64,000 nucleotides of DNA from Beverwykella pulmonaria (lineage: Eukaryota > Ascomycota > Dothideomycetes > Pleosporales > Melanommataceae), in assembly GCA_001599595.1 (NCBI GenBank), contig BCHH01000002.1:5021317-5085316 (forward strand), in the 5' to 3' direction. Made by a program: the position numbers and the translations under genes. Below the pieces are notes generated by a model. It was not told where the DNA came from. It did not search any database and was given only the letters and a program-made list of their open reading frames with translations. The number at the start of each line of letters is the position of its first letter. Positions within the stretch are counted from its first letter, which is position 1. This document shows positions 9,167-19,274 of the stretch, piece by piece.

Positions 9167-12100
9167 CTAGTGGCGCAGAATTGGGAACTGGGCCGGACGA
9201 CGAGCAACAGGCGCGTCTATGGAAATGTGATCGTCGGAAACTTGAAAGTCCTCTGAGGGCATCGGAAGGCCATAACAAGGAGGGCCGTTGGCGCGCAGGC
9301 TCTCGAGCTGGCGGCGTAGATTTTGGTTCTCGTTACGCAACTCCTCATTATCTTGACGGATGATATCATTACCCCCATGACCGCCAGTGCGCAGCTTTTC
9401 GTATGCATGACGGATGTTGTCATACGCAGTCTGCAAATCATTGACGGCCTGATTATCATCACGCAACTTGGCATTTTCTTGACGGAGCGTGTCGTTGGCG
9501 ATCTGAAGTGCCCATACAGGCTGAAAGTTCTCATCGTTCTGCTCGCCGTCTTGATGTCGAGTTTTTTCAATGGCTCCATCAAGCACCATCATCTCATCGT
9601 GCCTTTCGGTCGACTTGCGCACAGCGTTCTCGTTCGGGCCATCACCTTCGTACCGGAATACCACATCAGGCCCGTACAGATACGTGGGTTGTCCCTCAAC
9701 CAGCTCGATTACATCGTTGTTCTGCATACATCGCTGCGGAAACTTCTTGGTCAACGTGAAGCTGTTTGGAGTCATGCTCCAACGAATAGCATTGCCGTAC
9801 TGCCTACCCGGATCCTCGGCGATTGGTGTAGGATACCAAAAGATGAAATTCCACTCATGCAAATAGTCTCTTCCACGCTCTTCGCAGTATGCATTGAGAA
9901 GAGGCCCAAACTTTTGCGAACGGCGGAGCATGATGGTGGTAAATTGGTTGTCCTGGTCGTCACTTTCGTGCTCGAGACCCTTGATCTTGAGGATGATGAT
10001 TGGGTCGTCATCGGCGGGTATTGGAGGTGCGGAGGGCGTCACACTAACCTAGAGGTTACACGATCAGTCAATGGATGATATACAGTGTTAATAGGACGTA
10101 CTTACGGGTAGATTGGGATCTCGGTAAGCGGGTATCTTGATCTTAGACGCACAACGCAACATGCTAGCAGAAATTTGGGGAACCATAGCTAGAGTATCTG
10201 GATTCGTTTTGCCGTGGGATTTTGGGTCCGCTTTAGCATTTGGGAATCGACCAGAGTTGTAGCTGCTTGTTTTGTCTTCATATATCAGGGTTTTCTCTGC
10301 CTGTTGGGAGCGTTTCTTTGCTGCAGGCTGACCATCGGCGCGTGGGGGGAGTGGAGGCGGCAAGGCAGAAAATCCTTGCCTTGGAGTGAAAAGAGTGGGA
10401 GCATTCCGGTCACGCTGACCATCAAAGCCCAATGATATAACATCTGCGACCCCCATATTATCCTCGTGTGCTTGGTCCATACGCTCGGCGACCCTTGCGT
10501 GTGAGGATTGCCGATCTTGGTGCAACATTTGCACTAGATTCTTATGGCTACCAGATATGAAATTTGGCAGCGCATACGGCGTGGGAATAGAAGTAGAAAC
10601 CGCTGGATTGCAGCCTGGAGCTTGATTCAACATCGGGGACTGTTCATAACTGTAGGGAAAGCTCGGGTGAAGCTGAATGGGGCCAGGAGCTGATGATCGA
10701 CGGTCCAATTGCTGGTAACGGATTCGTTCGCGACCGTCAGAGTATCTTTGAAAATATTTCCAGTTACCCTGATTCCTTGGGATTGACGATAACTGTGATG
10801 ATGCGAACTCTTGTGGAGTGGGAAAATTGGGAGTAACATGATGCGCGGGCGTGCGAGGAGGCATACGGTGAGGCATTCGTAAGCCTCCTGTCTGTTGCTC
10901 AGCTATTGGTACATCTAGAATGCCCTGGAAGGATTGCGGAGCGAGCGAATTCGCAAGTGGCCGTGATGATGGCGCAAATGAGTCGTTCAGGCCCAGAACG
11001 AAGGAAGGATCCTTTAGTTGCATTCCTCGCATTGGTTGGTGGAGGTTGGAAGACGACATAGCAGTTTGTGATCGTGGTTGGTGGTGCGGAAGTTCCTGGG
11101 ATGCTAGGTTGGGAGGCCAGAAACCTGGTGCTGAAGCTTCTGGGCCATCAACGCCGAGCTCATTGAGATTCGTAACAGTGTCTCCGCTAGCCTCGGGAGA
11201 GAGTCTCATACACAGGTAGCCATTATTTTCGTTGTTCAGATGCGGCCGGTGGATGTCCCCTCGCCTAGATTCACCATCATTGGAAAGGGGGTCTTCTGGA
11301 GGAGCTTCCCTGACCTTGGATCGACCGGAAAATTTCCTATGAGGTCCTGTATGCCCATCCACCGGATCGTCATTGGTATTTGGGTGGGCCTTACGCGCTA
11401 CCTTCGCCCTATGCGCCTCCTCTGCCCTAGCCGCAATTGTGGCGGATGACAGAGATCTAGTGGCTTTGCGCTTTTTGCCGGTATCCGATACAGGGTCCTG
11501 AGCATTTTGAGCTGGTACCTGTGCCCCAACACGGCCAACTTGAATTGGCTTTGCCCCAGGCAGCTGTCCTATTTGCCTAGTGCAATCAATCGCCTTCTCA
11601 CGGCAGCTCGAACAGGAAAGGTCATCTTCCTGTCGGTAACAGTCGCAGTGGTCATTCCCAGATGCGCAGCACTCGTCGCAAACCTTCCAGCAAGTGAGCT
11701 CAATGTGGCGCTGTAAAAGGAGTCAGTAGATAACAAAGAATATTAGTGGATTCAACCCACCCTCACGGCGTAATTGGTGGAGGGCTGCATCTGGCAACCC
11801 GGGCGTGGACATTTGTATAGCCCGTCAGATCTAGGCGCAGGTGAGGCCGCTGCATCGCCTCCGCCGTTGGCTCGTTGGGCTCTCCCGCACTTTGACTCTT
11901 TGTTGTGTCGCTTTGAAAGGGTTTAACACATAGTGGAGGGCGCAGTGGATAGAAGAGACGTACATTGAGGTCCTTCCTAAGCTTAAACTTCTTATTGCAG
12001 TACTTGCACGGGTAAGGCCTATCACAAAAGTCGGGTATATTCATAGCGGACGGCGTTGAAGTGGAACGTGTCAGCACAGACTCTTCTTGTGGCCGTGCCG

Positions 12101-12394
12101 GCTGTTCATCGTTGTTGGGTGAAGCCTCCTCGTGAGGAGCAGACGGTTTACCATCGTGCACCGCAAGGATATGTTTCTCGTCTAGACCAGCAAAGACCGG
12201 CTCGACAGATTGGTTACGCATGTTTGTGCTCAGAGGATCGAGCAGTGCTGCAAGCCTGCGGGAGCATTAGTTATATGTATCTCTCCCATATCGAATACGC
12301 CCTACCTCGCAGCGTGCTCGTCTTGCACTTCACGAGAAGGGTGTTCTTGTGCGTCCGAACTGATATCGTTGGGGATAGCTTGCTGGTCGTTCAT
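9167..12394 (-). CDS. C2HC zinc-finger / Cys-rich / SUMO-like domain protein (five exons)
   Basis: Exons 12394-12306, 12255-11964, 11910-11761, 11710-10106 and 10048-9167 join over introns of 50, 53, 50 and 57 bases, all GT-AG, to an open frame of 1005 residues. Residues 113-135 form a zinc finger (YPCKYCNKKF, then RKDLNRHNKESKC across the splice). A second Cys/His group lies at 161-184 (YKCPRPGCQ, then RRHIELTC), followed by a cysteine-rich stretch to about 220 (VCDECCASG, HCDCYR, LSCSSCREKAIDC). Residues 221-710 are low-complexity, rich in Pro, Ser and Gln. Residues about 729-825 resemble a SUMO/Rad60 SLD fold (IIILKIKG, MLRRSQKFGPLLNAYCEERG, NDVIELVEGQ), without a C-terminal di-glycine. 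A coiled coil (about 880-965) ends the protein. Probably nuclear, possibly a DNA-binding regulator; function is inferred only from domains. Confidence 0.8.
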
Positions 12395-13889
12395 CCTTAG
12401 AGGTAGGGTGTGGAAGTTAGTGGAGGTAGTGGAGGTGAGGTAGAGGTTCGTGGAGCGTTGAGCAAAAAGGTGCCCCAGGTGAAAAAAGCTAGTGGGGGCG
12501 GCGCCGCGATACCACGGCGCGCCCGTAGTGATAGAAAGGCATAGAAAATATTGGAAGTCACATAGGAACTGATCGTCTGACCACCTATTACCTACTGCAA
12601 GGGAGAAGACTTCGGCAAGACACGCTCACACACGCTCTTGGTCGCGTGGTGAATCTTGAGGCCACGTGGTGAAGTGAAGAGCCTGTGAGGAATCGTTCCT
12701 GGAATATCCGTATGAGGGTGAAGTGGAGGGCGATGATTCTTTGTTGATGACCATTAAATGTATATTTCGGTGAGCTACCAATGTGACGCCAGCGTACCCG
12801 GAGGCGACATGCCTGTCGAGCTTTCTTGTGACATGGCCACCGACGTCACCTTAGCTTGTGCTAAGAAAAGAATATCTGAGATGATGAAGACATAAGCATA
12901 CTTTATGCTTGTCTGTGAAAAGAATTGAGAACGGGTCAAGGAAAAGTAACGAACATGAGAAGATGGGAAGATGATTACGGAAGGGCCCATTCTGTAGCCA
13001 TCGAGCCAAGATAAAGATGAACTGATGCATTGCGTTAACTCTGGAAATACCTTCCGTCCAAGTTAGTGTTCATTTAATACAAGATGTGTAATTTCTGTGG
13101 CCCTGAGGCTGTCGTTGAAAATGCGTGGCCTCGTTATCAGCAAGCTCGGCTTTCATAGATGAGAACCACGAAAGAAACTTCAAGAGACATCCATCTCTCA
13201 AAAGCCCCAGATGTATGCCACCCTACCTTGCATCCTTGCAGCAGCAAAAGCTGGCCTATACGACTTTGTTCGTCGTGCTTGAACGAGATGATATTCAATC
13301 TTTCGTAGAGCCACGCTGATGAAGAGTGCTTTGCTAAAATTAGCAAATCATACGACCCTCTAGATGCAACGGTATGTCAAACTGATGATGGAGGGGAGCA
13401 AACAATGTTGAATGTAGCGTGGACGAGGTGAGGTGAGGTTGATGTCTGAGTCCAGCTTACTTTTGGACTAGCGTTATGCATGGACCCCCTTGTCCATCAA
13501 GGCTCTTCCAGGGCCACTTGTGAACCCACGCTTTAGACACACCATTCATTACATCTACGTTTCATTTTCATACGTGTAGATGAGTTCAATCTTTAAATCA
13601 AGACTCTTTCCTCCATTATGTCCACGAATTACATAATGGAGACCGGGAAGGGCGCAATATTATGTTCAACAGCTGGAGTATATTCGTCTAGAAATCTTGT
13701 CGGGTATCCACAGAACATCTTCTGGGGTCTCCTTGAATACTCTGTCGATATCCCCATGAGAACTGGAATAGCTCAGCAAACAGTTCAGCAAGTGGTGGAA
13801 CTGCTTGAGCCTCCACCACCTGAGAGTCCTTGTCCGTCGATATCCTTCTTCTAACTCTTTCCATAACCCCTGGATCTTCGGCACAAATT
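12395..13889. other. Intergenic region
   Basis: 1.5 kb without a supportable gene: upstream region of the zinc-finger gene (12395 to about 12700) and downstream region of the P450 gene. No repeat or RNA gene recognised. Confidence 0.5.
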
Positions 13890-15430
13890 TCACTCAGCAA
13901 CTCGGAATCTCAGCACCAATCTCTCACCCACCGGCCCCGCCAAAAATCTATCCTCCTGCTCCATTCTATCGGCCTCTATAACCTCAGTTGCATATCTCGA
14001 ATAAATCGCGGCAACAATAAGCTTCATCACTGCACACTATTAGCACAAATCCAAATTCCCAACCCCTCAACCCTGTCCCCCGCTCTCTTCAGTACTAACT
14101 TACCAATCAGCGCAAAATCTTTCCCAATACAAATCCGACTCCCCTTACTAAACGCCCAAAACCATCGCCTCATCTCTTCCTCCTCCTCCTTATCTTCTGT
14201 CAACCACCTCTCCGGGTTCCATTTGTCCGGTTCCGGGAACACTGAAGTATTGTGGTGTAAGATGGATAGCGAGGCGCTGACTTGCACGCCGCCGGGGATG
14301 AAGAAGCCATCCAGTGTTGTCCCTTCTGGAGGGGTGATGCGGTACTGTGGTCCTGGCGTGGGTGTGTATACGCGCAGCGTTTCGGTTATAACAGCGTCCA
14401 GGAGAGGGAGGGAGTCGAGCGTTTTGAAGTCGGGGACGTTCATGCTATTTTCCCTGGCTTGAGGATCATGATAGAGACTCCGGAGCTCAGTGCGCAGTCG
14501 CTTTTGGAGATCCTTATGCTTCGAGAGCTCCCATTGGATATACGTGAGCGTAGTCCGCGGTGCCTCCGCGCCAGCGATGAAGTGGTCTAGAGTTTCACTC
14601 GCAATGTCGTTACCGCGAAGGCCACGGGCATGGAGTTGTTTGTACACGATTGCATCCGAACCGCCCTTCTCTGCATCCCTAAGCACTGAATCGGCGGCAC
14701 TGCAATTCTTCAGCCCGAAGTCCTCGAGCCATTTCTGCGAATTGGCATGTCCGGGTTTGCTTTTCAGCCAGGTCCCATGGTGGCGGTAGTACTCTTCCCT
14801 CTTTGTCACATCACCTAGGAAATTCGTGCACCCCTTGCTGCCAAACACATATGCGCTCGTAAAATCGGCGTTAGCAGCCCCGTTGAAGGTATACACGTCC
14901 ATAACTCCCTTCTTTTCCCCAGCTACAACCGTTCTCAGTACATCTTCCATTCTGCTCAGCACTCTCCTCGCCAGACCCCTCAACTCCTCCGACCCCACCA
15001 AAACACTCTTCGCATACACGTTACCCAGATCTCTTTTCCGTAATGCATGCTCCTTACTCCCGAACCCACCCTGCATACTCACCATATTCGTCACAGCATA
15101 GCTTTTAAACGATTCAGCCCACCATCTCGGCTTCGCCAAGCCGCCTTTCTCGATGTAGATTTTCTTTATTGCTTCGAGAGAGGTGACGCTGACTTCGTGC
15201 GGACTGAGACGTATAATAGGGCCGTGAAGGGAGTGTGCGCGGGTGATAGCAGGGAGGGCCTCGGAATTGTGCAGGCGGTGGTAGCGGATCCAGAGGGATG
15301 TGAGGGAGGAGGTGGGGTGCGCTGGGGGGATGTGTCGGAGGGGAGAGAGGAAGAGAGGGGTGAGGATGTAGCGGTAGAGAAGAGAAAGGATGAGCGTAGC
15401 AACGAGGGGAATTGCGATGGAGAGAGACAT
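13890..15430 (-). CDS. Cytochrome P450 monooxygenase
   Basis: Exons 15430-14104 and 14029-13890 join over a 74-base intron (GTAAGT...GTGCAG) to 488 residues. An N-terminal membrane anchor (IAIPLVATLILSLLYRYIL) targets the ER. The I-helix reads AGAEAPRTTL, the K-helix ExxR is ETLR, the PERF-type motif is NPERW, and the heme loop FSKGSRICIG places the thiolate ligand at Cys434. Exon 2 supplies the usual C-terminal strands (MKLIVAAIYSRYATE...GERLVLRF). All core P450 elements are present and length is normal. It resembles fungal multi-substrate families near benzoate 4-monooxygenase-type enzymes, but the substrate cannot be told. No PKS, NRPS, terpene synthase or transporter gene is next to it. 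Confidence 0.9.
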
Positions 15431-16117
15431 CCTTTATGATGTCCGGCTTGTGAGTACAGTCTATCAGATGGGCATGGAAGTGGCAGGCAATGAACTGAAG
15501 GATTCGGCCAAGTTGGTCGCCAAATCAGTCCATCGAACTGAACAGAAAACAAGATAGATAAATGCCGTCTGGATATCCATGCTGTTGGGAACCAAGTCGC
15601 TGCTACTGCGGGGAAGACAGAGCCACTGGCCACAGCGCACATGCATATGCATGCATGCGAATTCGCGTATTCTTGCTGTACGGGGTAAGCAGGAAAGCCA
15701 TCATTCCGTATTTGTTTCGACACCATGTTCCCTGTGGCGTTGTGACATGATAACCCCACGACGCCGACCAGAATGCCCTCTCGCTCTCTGCCGCTTCAAG
15801 TTGTGGGCAACTAAACGAGTATCGAAACGAGTTTCGAAATTTTGAAACGTATACGTTCGACTAACTATTATTAGAATCCATGATAGGTTCGAAAGGTACG
15901 ATAAGTGCTCGAGGCGGTTGATACACGAACCGCTGGTGTGGACTGCGCCTCGAACCAATAAGCGCCTTACCCACCCACACCCATCAGGAACCTAGGTGAG
16001 CCCGAACCGTAACGACGCAAGGCTGGGGGCCGCAACCACCGGTAATAAGTAGTAACTTGAGCCATTCCAGACTATCCATGTTTATCTCTCATCTGGCTCA
16101 GCACTCACCTACGTTCA
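15431..16117. promoter_or_regulatory. Divergent intergenic region with dense palindromes
   Basis: 687 bases between the P450 start and the gene at 16118. Holds the perfect 12-base palindrome AACGTATACGTT (15846-15857), the 7-base arms TCGAAAC/GTTTCGA around GA (15822-15837), and nested inverted repeats at 15909-15953 (outer TCGAGGCG/CGCCTCGA, inner GCGGTT/AACCGC). These could be transcription-factor sites; no factor is assigned. Confidence 0.45.
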
Positions 16118-17410
16118 ATGTCTGTAAACTGGATCAAGCACTTACCCTCCACCACCCCACTCATCAAAACAAACGACGACATCCAACATGTCCCTACGTC
16201 TCAAATCTCTGAATTCTTCATCTTAGTTCAAAAGGAGTTTCTGCACGGCGTGACGCAATCTGGAGGCGGCCTACCCCAGCAACTCCACGAAGAAGCAAAT
16301 GCCTGCGATGCAAGTCTTGTTGCGGGTGTTCTGAGAAGCGCTGTTGCGGAGGGAAGTGTTATGGATTCTGGATGGGTTGATGACTACTTTTGTATCTGCG
16401 AGCGTGTTTCGGGCGTAATGGGCGGGTACCCCAAAGTGTGTCTGCAGCAATGGAGAGGAGTGCGAGATGCAATTGCAGGAAGAATGATGGCAAACGAAAG
16501 CTTGGGAGCTGGCTCTTCATCCAGTGCAAAGCAGAGCGAGACATTGCACCCGACTTTCCGCTTCTTGGACCTCCCGGAGCAGATCCGGCAGAGGATATAC
16601 CAACTCGTCATCCCTCAAGGAACACTAATAGTCAGCGACTGGGCCTTTGGCTCCGTCCCCCGCTCCGTCCTCAGACGCACCGAGTATGACGTTCTCGATG
16701 TGAACAGAGAACTGCGCCGCACCACCTACAGCGTCCATTCCGCCACCCCCACATTTGGCCTTCAACTCAACCTCATGCTCGGAAATCGCTCCGTCGCCCG
16801 CGAAATGGCAGAGCAGCTCTACGCCTCCACATTCGAGTTCCGAGGCACGGCGTCGGGGACGTTAGCATTCATGCACGACCACATGTCTGCGATATCGAGG
16901 CTGAAGAAGCTCTCGCTGAGGTATACAACGAGTTCAAAGACGCCGTTTCTGGGGTGCACGTTCGTGGATTCTAAACCGCCACCGACGCTGAAGACGAATA
17001 TCGGGGTGTGGGGGAAAATTCTGAATATATTGGTTACTTCGGCGAGCGCGCTGATGGACTTCGAATTGGTTGTTGATAAGAACTTTTGGGAGCGGGCGCC
17101 GTGGCGGGAAGGGGCTGAAGCGGTTATGGAGGATAGAGCGCTGTGCGAAATACCGCAGAGGAGAGGCGTCCGAAATTTCCTCGTGGATGTGTCAAGACTA
17201 TCTGGTGTCAACTTTCGGTTGTTGATTGAAGGTTGCGGGGCTGATCAGGCGAAAAAGAGGTTTCAACGTGACCTGGAGAGGACCATAACTAATCGAATGC
17301 AGCGGAACCCATATCTAGCGGAGAAGAAGTCGGCCTGCTCGTGTCGGAAGAGGCTACTGAGCGAGGCTTGCGCGTTTGGGAACGAGGAGGCTAAGCGGAG
17401 GAGGCTGTAA
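16118..17410 (+). CDS. DUF7730 / F-box-like domain protein
   Basis: Single exon, 430 residues. Around residues 149-165 it has FRFLDLPEQIRQRIYQLVIP, the signature seen at the start of the fungal DUF7730/F-box-like domain, followed by a body with LDVNRELRRTTY and NRSVAREMAEQLYASTFEF, as in this family. The first 145 residues are unlike known domains. The C-terminus carries a Cys/Lys/Arg-rich end (SACSCRKRLL, EEAKRRRL) that may act as a nuclear localisation signal. Biochemical role is unknown for the family. It is divergent from the P450 gene. Confidence 0.7.
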   Translation: MSVNWIKHLPSTTPLIKTNDDIQHVPTSQISEFFILVQKEFLHGVTQSGGGLPQQLHEEANACDASLVAGVLRSAVAEGSVMDSGWVDDYFCICERVSGVMGGYPKVCLQQWRGVRDAIAGRMMANESLGAGSSSSAKQSETLHPTFRFLDLPEQIRQRIYQLVIPQGTLIVSDWAFGSVPRSVLRRTEYDVLDVNRELRRTTYSVHSATPTFGLQLNLMLGNRSVAREMAEQLYASTFEFRGTASGTLAFMHDHMSAISRLKKLSLRYTTSSKTPFLGCTFVDSKPPPTLKTNIGVWGKILNILVTSASALMDFELVVDKNFWERAPWREGAEAVMEDRALCEIPQRRGVRNFLVDVSRLSGVNFRLLIEGCGADQAKKRFQRDLERTITNRMQRNPYLAEKKSACSCRKRLLSEACAFGNEEAKRRRL

Positions 17411-17618
17411 ACCTGGCAGCTGCAAGGAACTTGCCAATCTTGAAGACGAATTTTGGTTGCCATTTTCATCAGACATACTGCCGTTGCGTCCTGCATGTGT
17501 CTCTCTGCCTGAACATAGTCGGCCGTATCTCGAATGTGTCTAATTTACACCTTATATGCATATATATGTACCCCCTTTCAGATCACCTCCCTGGTCCAAC
17601 CCGTCTCTTTCATCCACC

Positions 17619-18616
17619 TCAAGGGTGCAATGTAGCCCCCCAAAGCACCTTTGCCCTCGTGCTCCCCGCCACCAATCCGCATAGCCCCATCCACCCCAAA
17701 TTCCACCCTGGTATGCCCCCAGTCCCACTGCTGAAGTGCAACGCCATGGGGAACCACGCACTTGCAATCATGAGATCCGTCCACCACTTGATATCGATCT
17801 TGCTATCCTCCTCGTCTTGGTACACTGACACTGCCTTGCCCTCCTCCCGCATCTGCTGCCTTGTTGCCCTGCGCTTGTTCTCGATCTGCGCCTCGCGAGC
17901 GAGTCGCAGGAAATCACAGGACACGCCGGCCAGCCAGGCGCGGTATGCCCAGAGGTATACCCTTGCGGTCGTAGAATCCCCCCGGTTGATGAACGCAATG
18001 GCCTTCGTGGACACGATGCCGTTGTCTGCCAGAAACGAGATGTTCTCTAGCGCTTGGTATGTGAAGTAGGATGACGCTTGCAGGAGCGCAATGCGATGCA
18101 GAACCGGGTCTGTGCCGGCTTTCGGGCCAGCTAGTAGTGTACGTAGCCAGGCATAGAGGGGAAAGAGGCCAAAGAGGCGGAGGGTGGTGCGGGCGCGCGA
18201 GACGACGCCTGCCAGGGCCGCGATTGGTGGAACGGCGCCGTCTGCGACCAATGTGGTTGTCGCTGGCTTTGAGACCTGGTTCTTTAGAAGACCTAGCAGT
18301 TTGCGCGCGAAGCTCGATATCTCGGGAGATTTGGTCTGGAGGTAGGCGAGGACGTAGAGGGTATAGTTGAAGGTTGAAAGGAAGGCTGAGAGGCCGCCGG
18401 GGCTTGCGAGTAATCTGTCATGTCCAGTCAATTTCCCTTCGTGACGTCGTAATTGGCCGTGCATTACTTGTTTATTCGCAAAATCGTCTTGTCGACCTGC
18501 TTCAATGCGGAGAGCGCGTTGCTCGGTACCTCAACTGCTGTCGAGGTGACCCGATCGGCGGCCTTGTCCGCAGCCTGTGCAGCCGGCGCGCCTGGTTCAG
18601 TGTTATCGTCGGACAT
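17619..18616 (-). CDS. Peroxisomal membrane biogenesis protein PEX11 (PEX11C-type)
   Basis: Exons 18616-18468 and 18414-17619 join over a 53-base intron (GTAATG...ATGACAG) to 314 residues. The junction restores LLASPGGLSAFLSTFNYTLYVLAY, the PEX11 N-terminal signature. Other features are an amphipathic helix (ISSFARKLLGLL), the segment RTTLRLFGLFPLYAWLRTLL, and a hydrophobic C-terminus ending near GLVAGSTRAKVLWGATLHP. PEX11 proteins tubulate and divide peroxisomes. The first exon encodes a short Ala-rich head plus ALKQVDKTILRINK. The ATG at 18616 was chosen over one 13 codons upstream because its context is better and the extension has no resemblance. Confidence 0.85.
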
Positions 18617-19274
18617 GGTGGAAGCAAGTATGTATAATGAAGAAGAGGAGAGCAATGGGAGAAGGAAGGAGCTGTGTTGGTAAAGCTTCTCCGCATTCGC
18701 TCCCCTGCCGCTCTGACGCTGCAGCAGCCGAGGTCCGGCATAGTGGGCTGCTAGTCATTAGCTCCAAATCATGTACGTCAACGACAAATCTTTTGGGGGA
18801 TATCGAAGAAACAGTTCTCATTCAATATAATTATGAGGCGCTTTCAAGTCCAAACATGCGCTTCTATAATCACACCAGACGCAGGTTTTAACAATATTAA
18901 GTCGTATTACGAAAATGCTACTAAAGAGCAGACAGTCAAGTCGGAGAAGCACTTACTAAACCTCCCTTTGCCCTGTGCCTGGATGTTCGCTTGCAGGCGA
19001 CAGTCAGATTTACCCAAGGGTTCAGTGATCAACTACGGAAAACTCACCGGTATATGCTAACAGAAGGCTGGCGCACTGTGATAGAAACCCGCCTATTCTC
19101 CCTGCTAGCGGTGGTGACATCTAGTATCCAATCGCTTCGGTTACCATTAGATATCAATCAGCAGCCTGCTTACACGGTTATCCATCGAGCTCCTATCTAT
19201 TCAAAGATATTGGACGGCTACGCCTAGAGACAATCCTTAAACGTGAAGGATAAAATTACCTTAGTGTTCAATTT
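18617..19274. other. Intergenic region
   Basis: 658 bases between the PEX11 start and the end of the TPR gene. No supportable gene, RNA or repeat. Confidence 0.5.

Noticed and set aside
9323..10078. 251-codon plus-strand frame with hydrophobic segments
   Set aside because: Antisense to the SUMO-like and coiled-coil exon, which joins in frame to four other exons; no domain recognised in the antisense reading.
13890..17410. Secondary-metabolite gene cluster around the P450
   Set aside because: No synthase, transporter or pathway regulator is near; the neighbours are a DUF7730-like protein and a zinc-finger gene.
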